DNA from: Methylophilus sp. DW102
GTDB lineage: Bacteria > Pseudomonadota > Gammaproteobacteria > Burkholderiales > Methylophilaceae
Assembly (NCBI RefSeq): GCF_037076555.1
Contig: NZ_AP029023.1
Location: 806,001-870,000, forward strand
Length of the DNA stretch: 64,000 nt
Reading direction: 5' to 3'
Below the pieces are notes generated by a model. That model was given only the letters and a program-made list of their open reading frames with translations, searched no databases and was not told the DNA's origin. Position 1 is the stretch's first letter. Every line of letters starts with the position of its first letter. Shown here one piece after another: positions 46,635-55,822 of the stretch. The position numbers and the translations under genes were made by a program.

Positions 46635-47507
46635 TTAGTGTTTGATGCCAGGCGAGTTGTCTGCCTCAAACAAGGCGAGCGCTTCTTCTTCATCAACCAC
46701 ATAGTGTTTGTGGCAAAAGTCACATTGAATCTCAATGCTGCCTTGCTCCTGCAAAATGCTTTGCACTTCTTCCAGCCCCAGCATTTGCAGCATATTGCTG
46801 ACATTGGCTTGCGAGCAGCTACAAAACGCCTGTACTTCGCGCCCGCTAAATAACCGTACATCTTCTTCTACAAACAACCGCTGCAAGAGGGTGACCGCTT
46901 CCAGATCCAACAACTCCGGGGCCGTGACGGTGCCCGCCAGATGTTGCACACGGTTCCAGCAGTCCAGATCACTTTCTTGCTGCTGTGGCAATTTTTGCAA
47001 CAGCAGGCCAGCCGCGCGGTTTCCCTCCGCGGTCAGCCACAGGCGGGTGTCAATCTGTTGAGAGCGCAACATGTAGTTTTCAAGCATGCTGGCTATGCTG
47101 TCGCCTTCTAGCGGCACAATGCCCTGATAAGGCTCGCCCGTTTCAGGCATCAAGGTAATCACCAGCTGGCCTTGTGCGAGCCAGTCTGTTAAATGTGGGC
47201 CATTGAGTTCGCCGCTGACCTTGGCTGTCGCGCGGATATTTAAAGCAGAAGTGCATTCAACCACCAATAACTGCAAGGCGCCTTTGCTTTGCAATTGCAA
47301 AATCAGTTTGCCTTGCATTTTGAGGGTAGAGGTCAGCAACACACTGGCCGCTGCAAATTCACCAATCACGCTTTTGAGCGCATCAGGCAGGCTCTGATGC
47401 TCAAGCGCAGTGAACAGGCTTTGATTGAGCTGAACAAAATTACCGCGCACGGCGGACTGTTCAAAAATAAAAGGGTGCAGTTGGTCTGGGCGTTGTGCGT
47501 TATTCAT
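46635..47507 (-). CDS. hslO: Hsp33 redox-regulated chaperonin
   Basis: A 290-residue chaperone activated by oxidation. The C-terminal zinc centre is visible as FCSCSQ (CxC) and, 31 residues on, CDFCHK (CxxC), whose disulfide bonding unfolds and activates the protein under oxidative stress. N-terminal AVRGNFVQLNQSL and FRRSIS-like region GEFAAASVLLTSTLKMQGKLILQLQ match the family. Start taken at MNNAQRPDQ; longer frame rejected as it lacks the family start. Confidence 0.94.
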   Translation of the reverse strand: MNNAQRPDQLHPFIFEQSAVRGNFVQLNQSLFTALEHQSLPDALKSVIGEFAAASVLLTSTLKMQGKLILQLQSKGALQLLVVECTSALNIRATAKVSGELNGPHLTDWLAQGQLVITLMPETGEPYQGIVPLEGDSIASMLENYMLRSQQIDTRLWLTAEGNRAAGLLLQKLPQQQESDLDCWNRVQHLAGTVTAPELLDLEAVTLLQRLFVEEDVRLFSGREVQAFCSCSQANVSNMLQMLGLEEVQSILQEQGSIEIQCDFCHKHYVVDEEEALALFEADNSPGIKH

Positions 47508-47554
47508 GTGTGTTATTTTAACATTGAAGCTTGGCGTCGCTGACACCCGCAATA

Positions 47555-47580
47555 AAAAAGCCCGCACAGTGGCGGGCTAA
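47555..47580 (-). terminator. Intrinsic terminator of the TonB receptor gene
   Basis: Stem AGCCCGC / GCGGGCT with ACAGTG loop, followed on the minus strand by a T run; it lies about 20 bases after the receptor's stop codon. Confidence 0.85.
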
Positions 47581-47598
47581 AATCACATGCATGCTAGA

Positions 47599-49788
47599 TC
47601 AGAAATGATAGCTCAAGGTCGCACGGGCGTTTAAAGGCGCACCGGGTGTAATGTTATTGTTGTTGTGCGCAAACAGGGCATAGTCTTTGTTAGTCAGGTT
47701 CTCGATATTGATTTGCGCATCCCACTGCGGGCTCAACTTGGCAAAAATCGCCGCATCAAAACGCGTGTAGCCAGGCAGTAGGGTGCTTTGGCTCGCCGTT
47801 GGGGTGGCCGCATACATTTCCGAGCGGCTGACCATGCCCAACGCGACGGCCCACATGTCATTGATCTGGTATTTATTCCACAATGAGAAGGTGCGGGTAG
47901 GTGTCATTGCCAGATTGCTACCAGCCAGGATCGCACTGTTGCCTGCGCCTTGCTGTTTGGTGATTTCGCCTTCTTGCAACGTGAATGCGCCCATGACCTG
48001 CCATTGGTCAGTCACCTTGCCGCTCAGGCCAACTTCCAGACCTTTGGTTTCCTGGCCGTCAAGCAGAATAGAGTTACCTGTATTTGTAGGGTCTGCGGCC
48101 AAAACATTTTCTCTTTCAAGTTGAAAAATGGCGGCAGTCAATGCCAGATTGGGGTTGATATCCCATTTCGCGCCGACTTCTTTATTAATGAATTTTTCAG
48201 GCTTGAAGCTTTGAGTGCTCACGGTAAGACCAATCAACTGATCCCCAGCGCGCGGCACATATGAGGTGCTGTAGCTTGCATATAGCGAGCTATCCGACGT
48301 AGGTTTGTAAATCAGCCCGGCTCGCGGTGAAAGCAGATTATTTGTGACATTGATATTGGCAAAGTTACCTGTTCGCAAGTCGGTGTAATTTGTTTCCAAA
48401 TGATCATGTCTTAAGCCCAGGACTGCCTGCCATTTGGGGTTGAAAACGATTTGATCCTGCAAGTATATGGCGGCAACGGTAAAGTCACTTTTCTGATTGC
48501 GGCTGGTTGCATTAAAGGCTACATTGGAAACTGTAGGGTTATCGGCCGAGACGCTGCCAGTTAAGTTTTCACTCGTTCCCTGAGTGAGTCGCTTATTTGT
48601 CGTATCTTGTGCAGCAAGCTCTGTCCCAGCCAGCAACTTATGTTCTACATTTCCAGTTTTGGCTGTATAGGTAATATCAGTTTGGTTAATCAGGTTCTCA
48701 CGTTTTGTCTCATCTCGATAAGCGCCTAATTGCAGGGTATTGGCGGTTGTCACACTGCTATTTGCATAAACGTTTTGATAATACTTATCGTAGTAGGCCA
48801 AACGGGTACTGTTTTTGACCTGCACGCCGTTATCAAAGGCATGGCTGATGGCAGCATTAAAGGCGACAGTTTCTGTTTCGGTCGGGCTTAATTTTGCGTT
48901 ACCAAAAAACTTGTCATAATCCTTGATGCGATAAGGACGATTATTCAGGTTGCTGTTGTCCCCACCGATAAAAGACGGTATGCCTCTATCCGCAGTGCGT
49001 TCGTCTTTAAAGTATTCGGCACTTAAAACAATCTCGGTTTTATCCCCCGGCTTGATCGTAAAGGTCGGTGTCATGCCATAGCGTTTTAATTCCACGCCAT
49101 CACGGTAAGAGTTGGAGTTTTCATACACCGCATTGAGTCTGAATGCTAATTCCTCGGACAACCCCTGACCATAATCCGCGGTGATCCGGCGGTGATCGAA
49201 ACTGCCATAGCTCACGCTGAGGTCTCTGACGGGATCCCAGCCGGCTTTTTTGCTGACGCGGTTCACGACACCGCCTGCGCCGCCGCGGCCAAAAATCATG
49301 CCGTTAGGGCCTTTAAGCACTTCGATACGGTCAGTGTTATATAAGTCGCGGTAAGTCTGAATGTCGTCGCGCAGGCCATCTACAAATAAGTCACCCGTAG
49401 TCTGGTTGCCACGTAATACAAGCTGGTCACGGTTACCTTCACCTTGTGCCGCTTGCACACCAGGCACATAGCGCACGGCATCAGCGATGCTTTGCATGGA
49501 CTGGTCTTGCATAAAGTCGCGCGTAATCACGGTAATGGCTTGCGGTACGTTGACCAGCTCGGTATCGGTTCTGGTCGCGGAGGTGGAGCGTTTTGCGTTG
49601 TAACCCTTGACCGGTTTGGTGTCACTCTTTTTCTCTGCCTTGACTTCAACTTCTTGTAACTCGACGGTTTCGCGCTCACTGGCGCCTAACGCGGTCATGG
49701 ATAGCATTGCGCTACTAAAAAACAGCCCGATCGAGAGCAGCGTTGGACGAGGTCTGAACGGATTTTCTTGGGTATTTTTGATCGTCAT
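47599..49788 (-). CDS. TonB-dependent siderophore receptor (catecholate type)
   Basis: A 729-residue outer-membrane receptor. Signal peptide at residues 1-36, plug domain with VPQAITVITRDFMQDQSMQSIADAVRYVPGV (in parts) and LRGNQTTGDLFVDGLRDDIQTYRDLYNTDRIEVLKGPNGMIFG, then a 22-strand barrel ending in the expected aromatic residue (LSYHF). The plug signature fits Fiu/FhuE-type receptors for ferric siderophores. A perfect inverted Fur-box core lies 44 bases before the start, so it is iron-repressed. No siderophore synthesis or ABC transporter genes are next to it. Confidence 0.93.
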   Translation of the reverse strand: MTIKNTQENPFRPRPTLLSIGLFFSSAMLSMTALGASERETVELQEVEVKAEKKSDTKPVKGYNAKRSTSATRTDTELVNVPQAITVITRDFMQDQSMQSIADAVRYVPGVQAAQGEGNRDQLVLRGNQTTGDLFVDGLRDDIQTYRDLYNTDRIEVLKGPNGMIFGRGGAGGVVNRVSKKAGWDPVRDLSVSYGSFDHRRITADYGQGLSEELAFRLNAVYENSNSYRDGVELKRYGMTPTFTIKPGDKTEIVLSAEYFKDERTADRGIPSFIGGDNSNLNNRPYRIKDYDKFFGNAKLSPTETETVAFNAAISHAFDNGVQVKNSTRLAYYDKYYQNVYANSSVTTANTLQLGAYRDETKRENLINQTDITYTAKTGNVEHKLLAGTELAAQDTTNKRLTQGTSENLTGSVSADNPTVSNVAFNATSRNQKSDFTVAAIYLQDQIVFNPKWQAVLGLRHDHLETNYTDLRTGNFANINVTNNLLSPRAGLIYKPTSDSSLYASYSTSYVPRAGDQLIGLTVSTQSFKPEKFINKEVGAKWDINPNLALTAAIFQLERENVLAADPTNTGNSILLDGQETKGLEVGLSGKVTDQWQVMGAFTLQEGEITKQQGAGNSAILAGSNLAMTPTRTFSLWNKYQINDMWAVALGMVSRSEMYAATPTASQSTLLPGYTRFDAAIFAKLSPQWDAQINIENLTNKDYALFAHNNNNITPGAPLNARATLSYHF

Positions 49789-49831
49789 AAAATTAATATC
49801 CTCTCAATGATTGTCGCGAATATTAACTTAG

Positions 49832-49848
49832 TTGATAATGGTTATCAA
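49832..49848 (-). promoter_or_regulatory. Fur box
   Basis: TTGATAATGGTTATCAA is a perfect 7-base inverted repeat with three central bases, matching the core of the Fur consensus (GATAATNNTTATC-like), placed just upstream of the TonB receptor gene. Confidence 0.8.
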
Positions 49849-49894
49849 TAAATTTTGTAAGTTTTGTCAGCAAATCACGGGGTAAGCGTGAGTA

Positions 49895-50767
49895 CTAGTC
49901 GCTAGCAAGCTGGCCGAGTTGCCAATGGGCCGTCGCCCATTGCCACAGCGCAGGCAAGTTTGAAAAATTGGGAACCGGTTGCGGTAAATAGGGTAGAAAG
50001 TTGAAGGCGGCAACGAGCGTGGCCAGGATATTGTCCAGCGGCAAAGCGGTTGCCAGGGTTTGTTTGCTGAGTTTTTGCCCTTGGTAGTTCAATACCAGCG
50101 GGATATGGGCATATGCTGGGGTGGCATAGCCCAAGCACTGTTGCAGATAGATCTGCCGCGTGGTGGATTGCAGCAGGTCTGCACCGCGCACCACATGGGT
50201 CACGCCTTGCAGGGCATCATCAACGACAACGGCTAACTGGTAGCTGAACAGACCATCGGCACGCTTGATCACAAAGTCACCGATGTCACTGGCCATGGCA
50301 TGTTGCTGCCAGCCGACAACTCTATCCGCAAAGCCGATACCGATGGCAGGCGTTTTCAAGCGCCAGGCAGCAGGTGTGTCTGGTTTTATGGGATGTTGCA
50401 GGCAAGTGCCAGGGTAAATGGCACCTTCAATGCCCAGTTGTGTCGAGCTGTCGGCAATCTCCTTACGCGAGCAGGTGCAAGGGTATGCCAGGCCCCGGTG
50501 GCGTAACTGCGCCAGGGCCTGCTCATAGTGCTCGGTGCGTTCACTTTGGTAGACGATTTCCTCATCCCAAACAAAGCCATAATGCTGCAGGGTGCGAATC
50601 ATGTCTGCGCTGGCGCCGGCGACGCGGCGGGTGGTGTCTACATCTTCTATACGCAGCAGCCAGCGGCCGCCCTGGCTTTTAGCATCGCAGTAACTGGCGA
50701 CGGCGGCGACCAGTGAGCCAAAATGCAAGGGGCCGGTAGGCGAAGGGGCAAAGCGGCCAACCACCAT
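49895..50767 (-). CDS. gluQ: Glutamyl-Q tRNA(Asp) synthetase
   Basis: A 290-residue paralogue of the glutamyl-tRNA synthetase catalytic domain that attaches glutamate to queuosine in tRNA-Asp. It has the HIGH-type signature PSPTGPLHFGSLVAAV, a zinc site CTCSRKE, and KLSKQT in place of KMSKS; the anticodon-binding domain is absent, as in the family. The stop codon of the DUF3301 gene lies 6 bases before its start. Confidence 0.94.
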   Translation of the reverse strand: MVVGRFAPSPTGPLHFGSLVAAVASYCDAKSQGGRWLLRIEDVDTTRRVAGASADMIRTLQHYGFVWDEEIVYQSERTEHYEQALAQLRHRGLAYPCTCSRKEIADSSTQLGIEGAIYPGTCLQHPIKPDTPAAWRLKTPAIGIGFADRVVGWQQHAMASDIGDFVIKRADGLFSYQLAVVVDDALQGVTHVVRGADLLQSTTRQIYLQQCLGYATPAYAHIPLVLNYQGQKLSKQTLATALPLDNILATLVAAFNFLPYLPQPVPNFSNLPALWQWATAHWQLGQLASD

Positions 50768-50773
50768 GACGTT

Positions 50774-51082
50774 TTACTGGGTGACGTAAGGCGGAATATG
50801 CCAGGCTACCAATTGGCCGCCCCGCAATTGCAGATGACAGGCCATGCGCTCAATGCCCTGGCTGGAGACGTCAAAGGTATACGTGCGTTGTAACTGCATG
50901 CGACCATTGCCGTCCCTGGCAAAACCGACGCGGGCGCAAGCCACGGTTTCATCCAGAAACTGCAGATGGCAGCGCTCAGCCAACTGGCGGCCAATCTTGA
51001 GCGCGATCTCACGTTTCGAAATCGTATCCATCCAATACCATGCGCCCGCCATCAAAATGGCTAATAAGGCCCATTCAGCCAT
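50774..51082 (-). CDS. DUF3301 family protein
   Basis: A 102-residue protein with an N-terminal membrane segment (WALLAILMAGAWYWMD) and the family pattern ALKIGRQLAERCHLQFLDETVACARVGFARDGNGRMQLQRTYTFDVSSQG (in parts). Function unknown; in betaproteobacteria it is often upstream of gluQ, as here. Confidence 0.85.
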   Translation of the reverse strand: MAEWALLAILMAGAWYWMDTISKREIALKIGRQLAERCHLQFLDETVACARVGFARDGNGRMQLQRTYTFDVSSQGIERMACHLQLRGGQLVAWHIPPYVTQ

Positions 51083-51175
51083 CGTTGTTCTCCTTTAAGA
51101 CGATTATCTTTTTCAGTGTATGATGACCAATAATCCGTTTCATATTCATTTCATTCTTATTTAGTGTTGTTAACG

Positions 51176-51850
51176 ATGAATTCAAGCCGCGAAGCAGATG
51201 CGATTCAAGCTTATTATAATTTATTGCACAGCAAGGGCGCTGATGCTGCCATCATGGCACAGCGCGACGCGGTGCTGGCTGAGTTAACGCCGCTATTAAA
51301 AGACCAGGAATGCAGCAGCACGGTCTACCGGCAAGCGGTGGACGATTGTCTGGCCGACAAGGAAGCCCAGCGCTGGCCAGAAATCCTGACCATTATCCGC
51401 GAGTTTTATCCTTTTTGGCGTGGCGATGTGAAAGCCGTCATGCAATATGCCGATACTGTCGGCTTTGAATTACATCCTATCGGTTGGCAGCCGGCGGTGA
51501 TTGATTTGCAGTCCGTTTGGCCGGCGTTGCAGTCCGAGAAGTTTGAAACAGCAGAATTATGGCCGCTTAACGGCTACGTCAAAGCGCTCAAATCCATGGA
51601 GCACAAGCAGGAGATGGATATTGAACTGCGTACGCGCATGGCAAAGCTCATGTTGTTGCGCTTGCGTGAAGCACCACTCACAGAAAAAAACGCCTACCGC
51701 ATCACCGCTGACGCAACCCTGCCGCTATTTAATCTCAAAAATACCCGTCACCTATTTTTAAACGCGGTGCGTGAATTTTACTATTTCTGGTCTGCGCATC
51801 CTGAGGCGGTCGAAATGCTCAAGCAATTGCAACCGGTCGAGATCATATAA
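51176..51850 (+). CDS. Hypothetical soluble protein
   Basis: A 224-residue protein with mostly helical, charged sequence, no signal or membrane segment. The middle reads AQRWPEILTIIREFYPFWRGDVKAVMQYAD and the end TRHLFLNAVREFYYFWSAHPEAVEMLKQL; two similar FYPFW/FYYFW blocks suggest an internal duplication. No family recognised. The ATG before NSSREAD is used; a TTG four codons earlier is open. Single gene. Confidence 0.7.
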   Translation: MNSSREADAIQAYYNLLHSKGADAAIMAQRDAVLAELTPLLKDQECSSTVYRQAVDDCLADKEAQRWPEILTIIREFYPFWRGDVKAVMQYADTVGFELHPIGWQPAVIDLQSVWPALQSEKFETAELWPLNGYVKALKSMEHKQEMDIELRTRMAKLMLLRLREAPLTEKNAYRITADATLPLFNLKNTRHLFLNAVREFYYFWSAHPEAVEMLKQLQPVEII

Positions 51851-52004
51851 GTCTGTCCCTCCTCCGTATTGGCATACGACGATACGGTTATCCACCGCTT
51901 TATCCGTGTTTTGTTGACGCAAACTCTCGATGAGTTCGCATGGCATGCCTCATTCATCAGCATTTGAGCATCTTTAAGTACTTTTGTTTAAATATGCCCT
52001 AATT

Positions 52005-52021
52005 TGCACCAATAATGTGCA
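52005..52021 (+). promoter_or_regulatory. NtrC-like enhancer site
   Basis: TGCACCAATAATGTGCA resembles the NtrC consensus TGCACC-N5-GGTGCA, with the right arm reading TGTGCA; it lies about 80 bases upstream of the -24 element of the amt promoter. Further GGTGC half sites follow. Confidence 0.65.
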
Positions 52022-52101
52022 ATGCACTTTTGATTGAGTTATTTTGGGGCGTTTTTGCTGGTGCCCAAACTCCACTCCTTTTAAAATCAATCACTTAAAA
52101 A

Positions 52102-52117
52102 TGGCCTGATATTTGCT
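52102..52117 (+). promoter_or_regulatory. Sigma-54 promoter of amt
   Basis: TGGCCTGATATTTGCT: -24 GG and -12 GC are exactly ten bases apart and match TGGCACG-N4-TTGC at most positions. It lies 77 bases before the transporter's start, consistent with nitrogen-limitation control. Confidence 0.85.
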
Positions 52118-52193
52118 TGAAACCTGCGCATTTTAAAAAGGCGTGTCTTTCAAACAAAACGCCAATCAATAATTATTGAATTCGGAGAGCGAA

Positions 52194-53384
52194 ATGGAAT
52201 CATTAGTGACAGCTAATGACGTCCTGTTTGTATTGCTGGGGGCCATCATGGTCTTGGCAATGCATGCCGGTTTTGCCTTTTTGGAGGTCGGCACAGTACG
52301 TCAAAAAAATCAGGTGAATGCCCTGGTTAAAATTATGGTGGATTTTTGTGTGTCTACTATTGCCTATTTTTTTATTGGCTATGGTATTGCTTATGGCATC
52401 CACTTTTTCAATGGTGCCGAAACACTGACCGTGCAAAACGGTTACGGTCTGGTCAAGTTCTTCTTCTTGCTCACCTTTGCCGCCGCGATTCCTGCCATTA
52501 TTTCTGGCGGCATTGCCGAGCGCGCCAAATTCAACCCGCAATTGGCAGCAACCTTTTTGATCGTCGGCTTTATCTATCCCTTTTTTGAGGGCATTGCCTG
52601 GAACGGTCATTTTGGTTTTCAGGATTGGCTCAAGGCCAGTTTTGGCGCCAACTTCCATGATTTTGCCGGCTCGGTCGTCGTACATGCCATGGGGGGCTGG
52701 ATCGCCCTGGCGGCGGTGCTGTTGTTAGGCGCGCGCAATGGGCGGTATACCAAAGACGGTAAATTGCATGCTTATCCGCCTTCCAATATTCCGTTTCTTG
52801 CCTTAGGTGCATGGATATTAACCGTAGGCTGGTTTGGCTTTAACGTCATGTCCGCACAAGCCATACAAGGCATTTCTGGGCTGGTGGCCGTTAACTCGCT
52901 AATGGCGCTGGTCGGCGGAACATTGGCGGCATTGGTACTGGGTAAAAATGACCCCGGTTTTGTCCACAACGGTCCCTTGGCTGGACTGGTGGCAGTCTGT
53001 GCCGGCTCGGATGTCATGCATCCACTGGGTGCGCTCGTCACCGGCTCAGTAGCAGGGGCCTTGTTTGTCTGGGCATTTACGCTGACGCAAAACCGCCTCA
53101 AGATTGATGATGTTTTAGGTGTGTGGCCACTGCATGGTTTGTGTGGCGCCTGGGGTGGCATTGCTGCCGGTATTTTTGGCAGCACCGCTGTGGGTGGGCT
53201 GGGTGGCGTGAGCCTGATGAGTCAATTGTTAGGCACGCTGGTTGGCGTGGTCATTGCCTTGCTGGGCGGTTTGCTGGTCTATGGCTTGCTGAGAAAACTG
53301 GTTGGGCTACGGCTAGACCCGGAAGAAGAGTTTGATGGTGCAGATTTGAGCATCCACAAAATTCCAGCGGTGTCTGGAGATTAG
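52194..53384 (+). CDS. amt: Ammonium transporter
   Basis: A 396-residue Amt/MEP/Rh channel with about eleven membrane helices: AGFAFLEVGTVRQKN, ERAKFNPQLAATFLIVGFIYPFFEGIAWN, DFAGSVVVHAMGGWIAL (conserved first pore His) and DVLGVWPLHGLCGAWGGIAAG (second His). It scavenges ammonium and, with a PII protein, signals ammonium to the nitrogenase-inactivating DraT/DraG system encoded 4 kb away. No glnK lies beside it, which is unusual. The ATG with GGAG 8 bases upstream is used. A terminator follows. Confidence 0.94.
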   Translation: MESLVTANDVLFVLLGAIMVLAMHAGFAFLEVGTVRQKNQVNALVKIMVDFCVSTIAYFFIGYGIAYGIHFFNGAETLTVQNGYGLVKFFFLLTFAAAIPAIISGGIAERAKFNPQLAATFLIVGFIYPFFEGIAWNGHFGFQDWLKASFGANFHDFAGSVVVHAMGGWIALAAVLLLGARNGRYTKDGKLHAYPPSNIPFLALGAWILTVGWFGFNVMSAQAIQGISGLVAVNSLMALVGGTLAALVLGKNDPGFVHNGPLAGLVAVCAGSDVMHPLGALVTGSVAGALFVWAFTLTQNRLKIDDVLGVWPLHGLCGAWGGIAAGIFGSTAVGGLGGVSLMSQLLGTLVGVVIALLGGLLVYGLLRKLVGLRLDPEEEFDGADLSIHKIPAVSGD

Positions 53385-53440
53385 TGATCTCTAATCGGTT
53401 TACTTGAGATAATTAAGTCTGTTGAACATTAACTAATAAA

Positions 53441-53471
53441 AAACCTGCCACCAATGTGGCAGGTTTTTTTG
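53441..53471 (+). terminator. Intrinsic terminator of amt
   Basis: A 10-bp stem AACCTGCCAC / GTGGCAGGTT with a CAAT loop followed by seven T. Confidence 0.92.
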
Positions 53472-53559
53472 TTTTATATCTATATGAATTGAAGAGATTG
53501 AAGCGCTAGAGTTCAAATCCACTTTCAGTGATTAACTCTTGCAACAGTTGATATACCTC

Positions 53560-55101
53560 TTAAATTGAGTCATTTTTTGTAATTGACTCCATCCAATCAA
53601 ACAATTCATTCAAATCATAATCACCGCTGTGAGGTCTATCCCAGACCAGTTCGTAGTCAACAGGGATGTCATGCTTTTCTAGCGTTAAAGCAAGGATGGT
53701 GGGCACTGCGAGGGAAGTATCCTTGTCTTTAGTGCCATGTCTAACTCTCCAAAAACGCGCATTATCTGCACTTGGATTGCCTATGTAATGCAGCGGATTG
53801 GTCATGTTGACGATTTGCTGATTCACTCTACCGTTTAAATTAGAAATATCGTTGATTGCCGAAAAATCGGTAAAATGCCGTTTATCGGTATGCTCATCGC
53901 CGAATAGTTGATTCTCACCATTTTCCAGATTGAGTCCGTCAAACGCTGGTGCTATTTTTTGCCGTCCTAGTTGATGCAAGTATTGGTCAAAGTTAATCGC
54001 TTTCACCTTATTATCATCTATTTCAAGCCATGGATATTGTTGAATATTCAGTCCATTTTGGGCTGCTTTTTGAGCGGAGAGCACAACAAGTTGTTTTATA
54101 TATTCTTTGAAACTTCCGTTGCCCCGTTCGTCAAGCGTCAATGCTTGGCCAGTGCTGGATTTGAGTTTTAAACTGTTCAAATAAGCTGGAAATAAAGTTT
54201 TGAGAGCATTTGAAGTTGCGATTTGTTTATGTGTCATGCTGCCAGAAATTTCTTTGCGCTGAATTTTGTAGTCGAGCATAGAAATATCAATTTTCTTGAA
54301 ATCATAAATGCCGTCAAACTGCCATTCATAAGCTGCATCTGCATGTTCTAAATCTGTAATAGGACAATAAGCTGAGACTGCAAAAATATCATCACGAACG
54401 GGTGCAGAGGAAATTTCCTTAAGTTCACCACTAAAGTCATCACTGTTCCCACTGGCCCCTAGAAGCGCAGATAACGCGCCACCAGCACTTGTACCGTTAG
54501 AAATTATTTTTTCTGCATCTCCAGGCATCAACGCATCATTAAATCTCAAGTAGCGTACAGCGGCTTTCAAATCAACAATGGTTGCGGGTGCTTTTCCAAT
54601 ATATTTACCTTGAGAGTTCTGAGAAGTCCTCCCTCTTGTGCCCGGGCTAGCGACGATAAATCCTCTGGCTAATGCTTGCTTAACTGTAGCCTCTGAAGGC
54701 TGAGGCAGCGCATGCGTTTCATTCTTTTTATTCAGGAACAAAGGTTGGCTGGGCATATAGCCACCAACCTGATTTGGTAAAAAAATGGGGGCGGTGGTTG
54801 CGTTGAAGCCGTTGATGTTTTGATTGAGAAAATAGGCCTCAGGAATATATACATTCATGCGCTGGCTAGATGGATCTGACGGATTATTCACGTACACAAT
54901 ATTCTCGTAAGCACGTATTTTGACTGTTGTATCTTGCCAAACAACTTCCCGTATTTCAAATTTAAGTGGATTGAATTTAAGTTGATCTTGGCCGGGCTCA
55001 CTGTTTCCGGCTTTAATAGCCTGAGACCATGTGACTATGAATAAAAACAGCGCTTTTAGCATGAAACCGAGTGTACATTTTTGTTTTGAAAATTGATTCA
55101 T
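53560..55101 (-). CDS. Secreted alpha/beta hydrolase, subtype-B tannase-like
   Basis: A 513-residue protein with a signal peptide (MLKALFLFIVTWSQAIKAG). The catalytic core has GFIVASPGTRGR, the nucleophile in IISNGTSAGGALSALLGASG and a late RPHSGDYDLNELFDWM with the His; the order and spacing resemble subtype-B tannases and related feruloyl-esterase-like hydrolases, which cut galloyl or other plant phenol esters. The gene is much more AT-rich than the rest of the window, suggesting transfer. After the TAA stop the frame stays open for 17 more sense codons to a TAG, encoding EVYQLLQELITESGFEL, so the C-terminus may be truncated. Confidence 0.78.
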   Translation of the reverse strand: MNQFSKQKCTLGFMLKALFLFIVTWSQAIKAGNSEPGQDQLKFNPLKFEIREVVWQDTTVKIRAYENIVYVNNPSDPSSQRMNVYIPEAYFLNQNINGFNATTAPIFLPNQVGGYMPSQPLFLNKKNETHALPQPSEATVKQALARGFIVASPGTRGRTSQNSQGKYIGKAPATIVDLKAAVRYLRFNDALMPGDAEKIISNGTSAGGALSALLGASGNSDDFSGELKEISSAPVRDDIFAVSAYCPITDLEHADAAYEWQFDGIYDFKKIDISMLDYKIQRKEISGSMTHKQIATSNALKTLFPAYLNSLKLKSSTGQALTLDERGNGSFKEYIKQLVVLSAQKAAQNGLNIQQYPWLEIDDNKVKAINFDQYLHQLGRQKIAPAFDGLNLENGENQLFGDEHTDKRHFTDFSAINDISNLNGRVNQQIVNMTNPLHYIGNPSADNARFWRVRHGTKDKDTSLAVPTILALTLEKHDIPVDYELVWDRPHSGDYDLNELFDWMESITKNDSI

Positions 55102-55264
55102 TTCGTCATATCCGACTGAAGCCAGGGCAAGCCAATATCAACATTAGTTAAAACTTAGGTTTTTACTATTAAAGTTGGCAATAGCTATTATTACTCTGGC
55201 GTTTGCAGCTCAACAAACATTTTGATGTATTGGTTTAGATACATTGGTTTTCGTATTGAGCCCC

Positions 55265-55774
55265 TTAGATTGATTGGGCACTCCCTATTAAACCGTCTAA
55301 CCAGGCTTGGTGCGCGTTCAGCATCGGATTAGGTCTCGTGTCTGCTAACTCAATAGCAGGTTGCCCATTTTGTGTCTCTTCCGTCAGTAATCTCAGGCGA
55401 TTACCTGATAACTCTTCGAAGAGCCAAGCGTGGTGTACATCTAATCTTTGTGTTGCATCACCTTCAACCCATCCATGCCATGCGATGCGTGCGGGAGAGC
55501 CTGCTGAGGGTGCGACGTGTTCGACCACTTCAGCCTCTACTAAAAATCCAAACGTTGTAAATCTAAACCTGGATCCTAATTTCAACTCAGGGCCTGAATT
55601 ATTGTAAAAGACAATGTCTGATGCATTGCTGTAGTAGTCTGGCCACAACAATGGATGATTCAATTGATGCCAGACTGACTGCAGGTTTAAATTCGGGACA
55701 ATCATTTCGTTTGATACATAGTTATCTGTATTGCCTGGAAGATAAGCTTCGGGCCAAATAATGTCGTTGGTCAT
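55265..55774 (-). CDS. SRPBCC family protein
   Basis: A 169-residue protein of the START/Bet v1-like SRPBCC fold: NLQSVWHQLNHPLLWPDYYSNAS near the beginning, GSRFRFTTFGFLVEAEVVEHVAPSAG in the middle and a C-terminal helix NPMLNAHQAWLDGLIG. The fold binds hydrophobic ligands. Divergent from the LysR gene, as is common for regulator and target. AT-rich like its neighbours. Confidence 0.82.
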   Translation of the reverse strand: MTNDIIWPEAYLPGNTDNYVSNEMIVPNLNLQSVWHQLNHPLLWPDYYSNASDIVFYNNSGPELKLGSRFRFTTFGFLVEAEVVEHVAPSAGSPARIAWHGWVEGDATQRLDVHHAWLFEELSGNRLRLLTEETQNGQPAIELADTRPNPMLNAHQAWLDGLIGSAQSI

Positions 55775-55822
55775 TTATTTGTTCTCTTTGATATAAATAT
55801 TGGAGTTGATACTTTAATTAAG

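Larger units (their letters stand above)
51851..52193. other. amt upstream regulatory region
   Basis: A 343-base gap holding the NtrC-like site and the sigma-54 promoter listed separately. No other gene is supported here. Confidence 0.6.

Noticed and set aside
53500..53525. GTTCAAATCC, like the T-loop of a tRNA
   Set aside because: No acceptor stem, anticodon arm or D arm could be folded around it; it lies in the possible coding tail of the hydrolase.
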